Shown: in pieces, positions 61,000 to 64,000 of the stretch | Numbering within the stretch: the stretch's first letter is position 1 | How the letters are laid out: every line of letters starts with the position of its first letter | Assembly (NCBI GenBank): GCA_007258455.2 | Contig: VDFB02321269.1 | Coordinates: 1 to 64,000 of the forward strand | DNA length: 64,000 nt | DNA from: Sequoia sempervirens | Taxonomy: Eukaryota; Streptophyta; Pinopsida; Cupressales; Cupressaceae | Direction of reading: 5' to 3' | Program-made: the position numbers and the translations under genes | The notes under the pieces: generated by a model | Databases searched by the model: none | The model's input: the letters and a program-made list of their open reading frames with translations, nothing else | Told to the model about the DNA's origin: nothing

Positions 61000-63839
61000 A
61001 CAACATGGGAACATAATAAATTGCAATTAACATGGATGCAAGTGCAACCAACATAAGTAGATACCTACCTTAGAAGCAAGATCATCCTATCGTAGGTGTA
61101 TAATATACAGTAAAATAATTAATAAATGCAAAAAAAAATACACCAACATCCCCCCATGAGCATAGCATAGTTGGGTAGAAAATATGGATAAACAGGTCCT
61201 AACAATTGTGTAGCCATGTTAGGTACCCATATACAAAATAATTCCCTATAAAAGAAAAGCAAAAAATCTGTAGGAAAAAATTCTCCCAACCCTCAAGAGA
61301 GGATAAAGAGAGAAAAGTACATGATCCCAATCAAAATAACTAGGAAGAAAATTTCCATGTGAGGAAATGCTCCCCTAGAATAAAGAGAAGAATAAATATG
61401 ATATAACTAATCTCGATGTGTAGTCTCATGTGCTAATGATGGAAGCTCAACTCTAAATCCTAAATATGATTTGATATCACCAAAAAAACATTTATCCCCT
61501 TCGGAAGAAAAAAATCATTTAGGTGAATGCAAAATATTCTCATTTTAGAAAAGAATATGATGGAATAAATCTTGCAATATGTCTCCTAAAGTTGCTTAAA
61601 TGAAACCATGTTGGTGTCGAAAGTTGTCACAAACAAATCAAGAGTCCCAAGTCTAACTAAAGAATGTGACAATCCAAAACCATATGGAAACTGATGTAGA
61701 ATAGGAACCAAAGATGAGGATGATGCCTCTACAAACTATTCAAGTTTCTCTAATCCAATTCTAAATTGTTACAAATGTTGATAAGATAAATTAAGTACCA
61801 TACAATATTTAAATAAAATTATCATATATGTACAATTATTACCATAGGTTAAAGAACTAAATCGATAATAATGTGGTACCCTTGTAGGTGGTGTGAACAT
61901 GAATGATGAATCACATTGTAGACTTAGTGAGTAACTATAGAATCTATCACTATAAAAGTAGGTGTAAGTGGGGAAAAAAATAAGGATCTAAATGTGCCCT
62001 TATGACATCTGAAGTAAGAGATGAAACTCCATGTGATTTATCATCAGAGAGGAGATGAATGTACTCAATAGTGTCCTCAAGATTATCAAGGTAAGAACCT
62101 ACAAATAAATGATGAATGTATGGTTAGCAATCATCCCAATGAGGTAGAGCAAGAAGACAAATATCATCTTTGCGTAATAAATAACAAGAAGCCATGGATG
62201 AAGAAACACTAGACTTTGATGGAGCAATATACAATGATAGAGATGAAATTTCAATGCATGTCATCTAACTATAGTTCTCATCTAATAATGGTGTGTCCAC
62301 ACTAGATGTTTCAATATGAGAAATAAATAAATCTGCAAGTGCTTGAGTAGAAGAATTTGGTAGACTGGTGTGATTTTTCTTTAAAAAAAAATTGTTCATC
62401 TATCTACTCCAAAAAGTAAACATTTTAATAATTATTTTTCGTCTTCTAGGAAACACATTTGACCTTACATGATTTGGAAGGCTTTTTTATAATATTAAAA
62501 TGGAAGGGAGAGAAAGTAAGAGACATGATTAACTCCCCAAGATTATTCAATCACGAAAACAACAAAATCAAATGAAAAATTACAAGATCACCCACACAAA
62601 AATTATATAGTCATGAAACCTCCAACACAATGATTTTGGCACTGTATATTTAGTTCATGTATTATTGTCACTTGTCAAAAAGTGTAAAGTGATCTTGATC
62701 TTTAGTGTGTGGCTTATATCTATGTCAAAGTAAGGCTGCAATGTTTAAACTAAGTATTTGTATCAACCTACAATATATAATAAGATTTGGCAATTATTTT
62801 AAAATTTGTGATAAAAAATTGTTAAAAATAGAATCAAAGGTCAACTTTAGAGCATCAAATCCCACTCAAAATGCTCCAAATACTTATTTTGACCACTTTT
62901 TAGAAATTTCTTGAAATCCTCTTTCTAATGCATCCAAAACTCTTTTTTTTTGGACCTATGTGAGGCATACAACCTTCTACAAGCAAACAAATTTTTAGGG
63001 GAAATCAATAAAAGAAATTTTTGAGGTTATTGGGTCAAGTGCTCCAATTTTGTCAAAAATACAATTGATTTATGACTTTTTTGGCCTTATAGATGTGATG
63101 GAAAAGTCAAATTTCTTTCAAAATGATGATAACCTGTTGGATCTTGCAAGCACATCCTAAATGAAATTCTCATAGATCTAACCTACAATGTCTAATTTAG
63201 ACAAGAGAAAAGAAAATTTTACTATCTCAAACACTTTGGACCCAATGGTGAACTTAAATTTACTCCATCAAGCTTTAAAAAAATATGCAATACAAAGCCA
63301 CAAAAAGAGCCCCCAAGAATTTGATCTCTCAATATTTTCTAATTATTGAGGTCATGATTCAATGCAATACAAAAAGCATGCTTAGCTAGTGAGAAAAAGC
63401 AAGATCTCAAATCCTAGATCTTTTGAAACACCAACCTAAACACTTTCCTACTCCAATACCAACTAAGATTTGGCTATGAAGGTAGCTACCTAAGATCAAG
63501 AAACCTAAAGACAAGAACAAAGAGATGTGAAAGTATATAATGAGACATGTGGATATATAAGATACATCATTAAGAGATGTGATTGTAATTGTAATTGTGA
63601 TAATAGGAGATGTAGCCATGTGTGTGCACATATCCGCCAAATCAAGAAAGTACAAGTCACATGATTCAAGTACAAACTACCTAAATAGATACCTACTTAA
63701 GCAAGTGTAACCTATCTTAGGTGCATAATATACAATAAATTAATTAATTATAACTGCAAAAATAATAATGCACCAGCATATTAGAACAGAAGAGATTCAT
63801 TTTTTATAAATTTTAAGACTGAATTAAATGTTACTGTAC
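61000..63839. other. NUP1 intron
   Basis: No exon recognised. A direct repeat of about 90 bases (GATACCTACYTTA..., TAGGTGYATAATATACARTAAA...) occurs at 61063-61150 and 63690-63780, framing about 2.5 kb of otherwise unknown AT-rich DNA. Confidence 0.5.
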
Positions 63840-63959
63840 CAGAGGATGATGAGCCTGCTGACGAGAATGACGAGAATGTCTGACATAAGGGTTATTCCGG
63901 GGCTGAACTCTGTTTCCAGCCATATAAGCTTTTGCTATTTCTACTGGATCATCCGAAAC
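63840..63959 (-). CDS. NUP1: NUP1/NUP136 homologue, upstream exon (duplicate-like)
   Basis: A 40-codon exon in phase 0 with acceptor TGTAG before GTTTCGG and donor CTCTG before GTACAG. It reads VSDDPVEIAKAYMAGNRVQPR to HHPL. The PVEIAKAYM segment matches the LAKAYMGSR region that precedes DSVF in Arabidopsis NUP1. Both ends, and the flanking intron (TTTTTATAAATTTTAAGACTG and ACCTACAACATG), match the exon at 60782-60997. The two exons therefore arose by duplication although their middles now differ in length and sequence. Confidence 0.72.
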
Positions 63960-64000
63960 CTACAACATGTGCTATTATTTCATATTACATATATACTATG

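Overview
The window is plant nuclear DNA, AT-rich and gene-poor, and most of it is decayed, nested repeats. The dense old LTR retrotransposons, long introns and scattered pseudogene exons suggest a large-genome plant, most likely a gymnosperm (conifer). The species cannot be fixed from the sequence alone. No tRNA, rRNA or CRISPR array was recognised. There is one assembly gap (37496-38225).

Layout. 0-2.5 kb: a broken Ty1/copia element on the plus strand. 3.5-5.6 kb: a pseudogene of the plant MLKL type (HeLo-like N-terminus plus kinase-like domain), followed by a linker exon and the tail of a second, receptor-kinase-type kinase. 6.66-7.55 kb: a second copy of the MLKL-type kinase, interrupted in its linker by an 8.17-kb Ty1/copia element (7557-15725, minus strand). 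That copia element was itself invaded by an Athila-like Ty3/gypsy element (plus strand) and then internally deleted. The linker resumes at 15726-15818 and ends at a splice donor. 16.1-16.4 kb: first exon of an L-gulonolactone oxidase pseudogene with an internal 87-bp duplication. 17.2-40.25 kb: a copia-type LTR split into two pieces by about 22 kb of other DNA. Inside that 22 kb are an unrecognised multi-exon candidate gene, two fold-back repeats made of PPR gene fragments, a repeat of about 358 bp in eight copies, CT-rich microsatellites, and a second copia element (31060 into the gap, minus strand). 40.5-41.7 kb: an LRR-RLK-type pseudokinase whose C-terminus matches the tail of the first MLKL-type pseudogene. 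41.7-58.6 kb: mostly featureless AT-rich DNA with a LINE reverse-transcriptase relic and small local duplications. 58.6-58.9 kb: the terminal exon of ribosomal protein eL21, with a premature stop. 59.5-64 kb, minus strand: several exons of a nucleoporin NUP1/NUP136 homologue with open, phase-consistent reading frames. This is the only convincingly intact coding sequence.

How the parts relate. Both MLKL-type copies end their linker exon at the same GT donor. The RLK-type tail follows in copy 1 and lies at 40.5 kb after copy 2. I infer that the ancestral gene encoded a HeLo-like domain, an MLKL-type kinase and an RLK-type kinase in tandem, and that copy 2 was stretched to about 35 kb by nested insertions. 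The NUP1 exons run leftward, so much of the left of the window could be a NUP1 intron, but no FG-repeat exons were found here.
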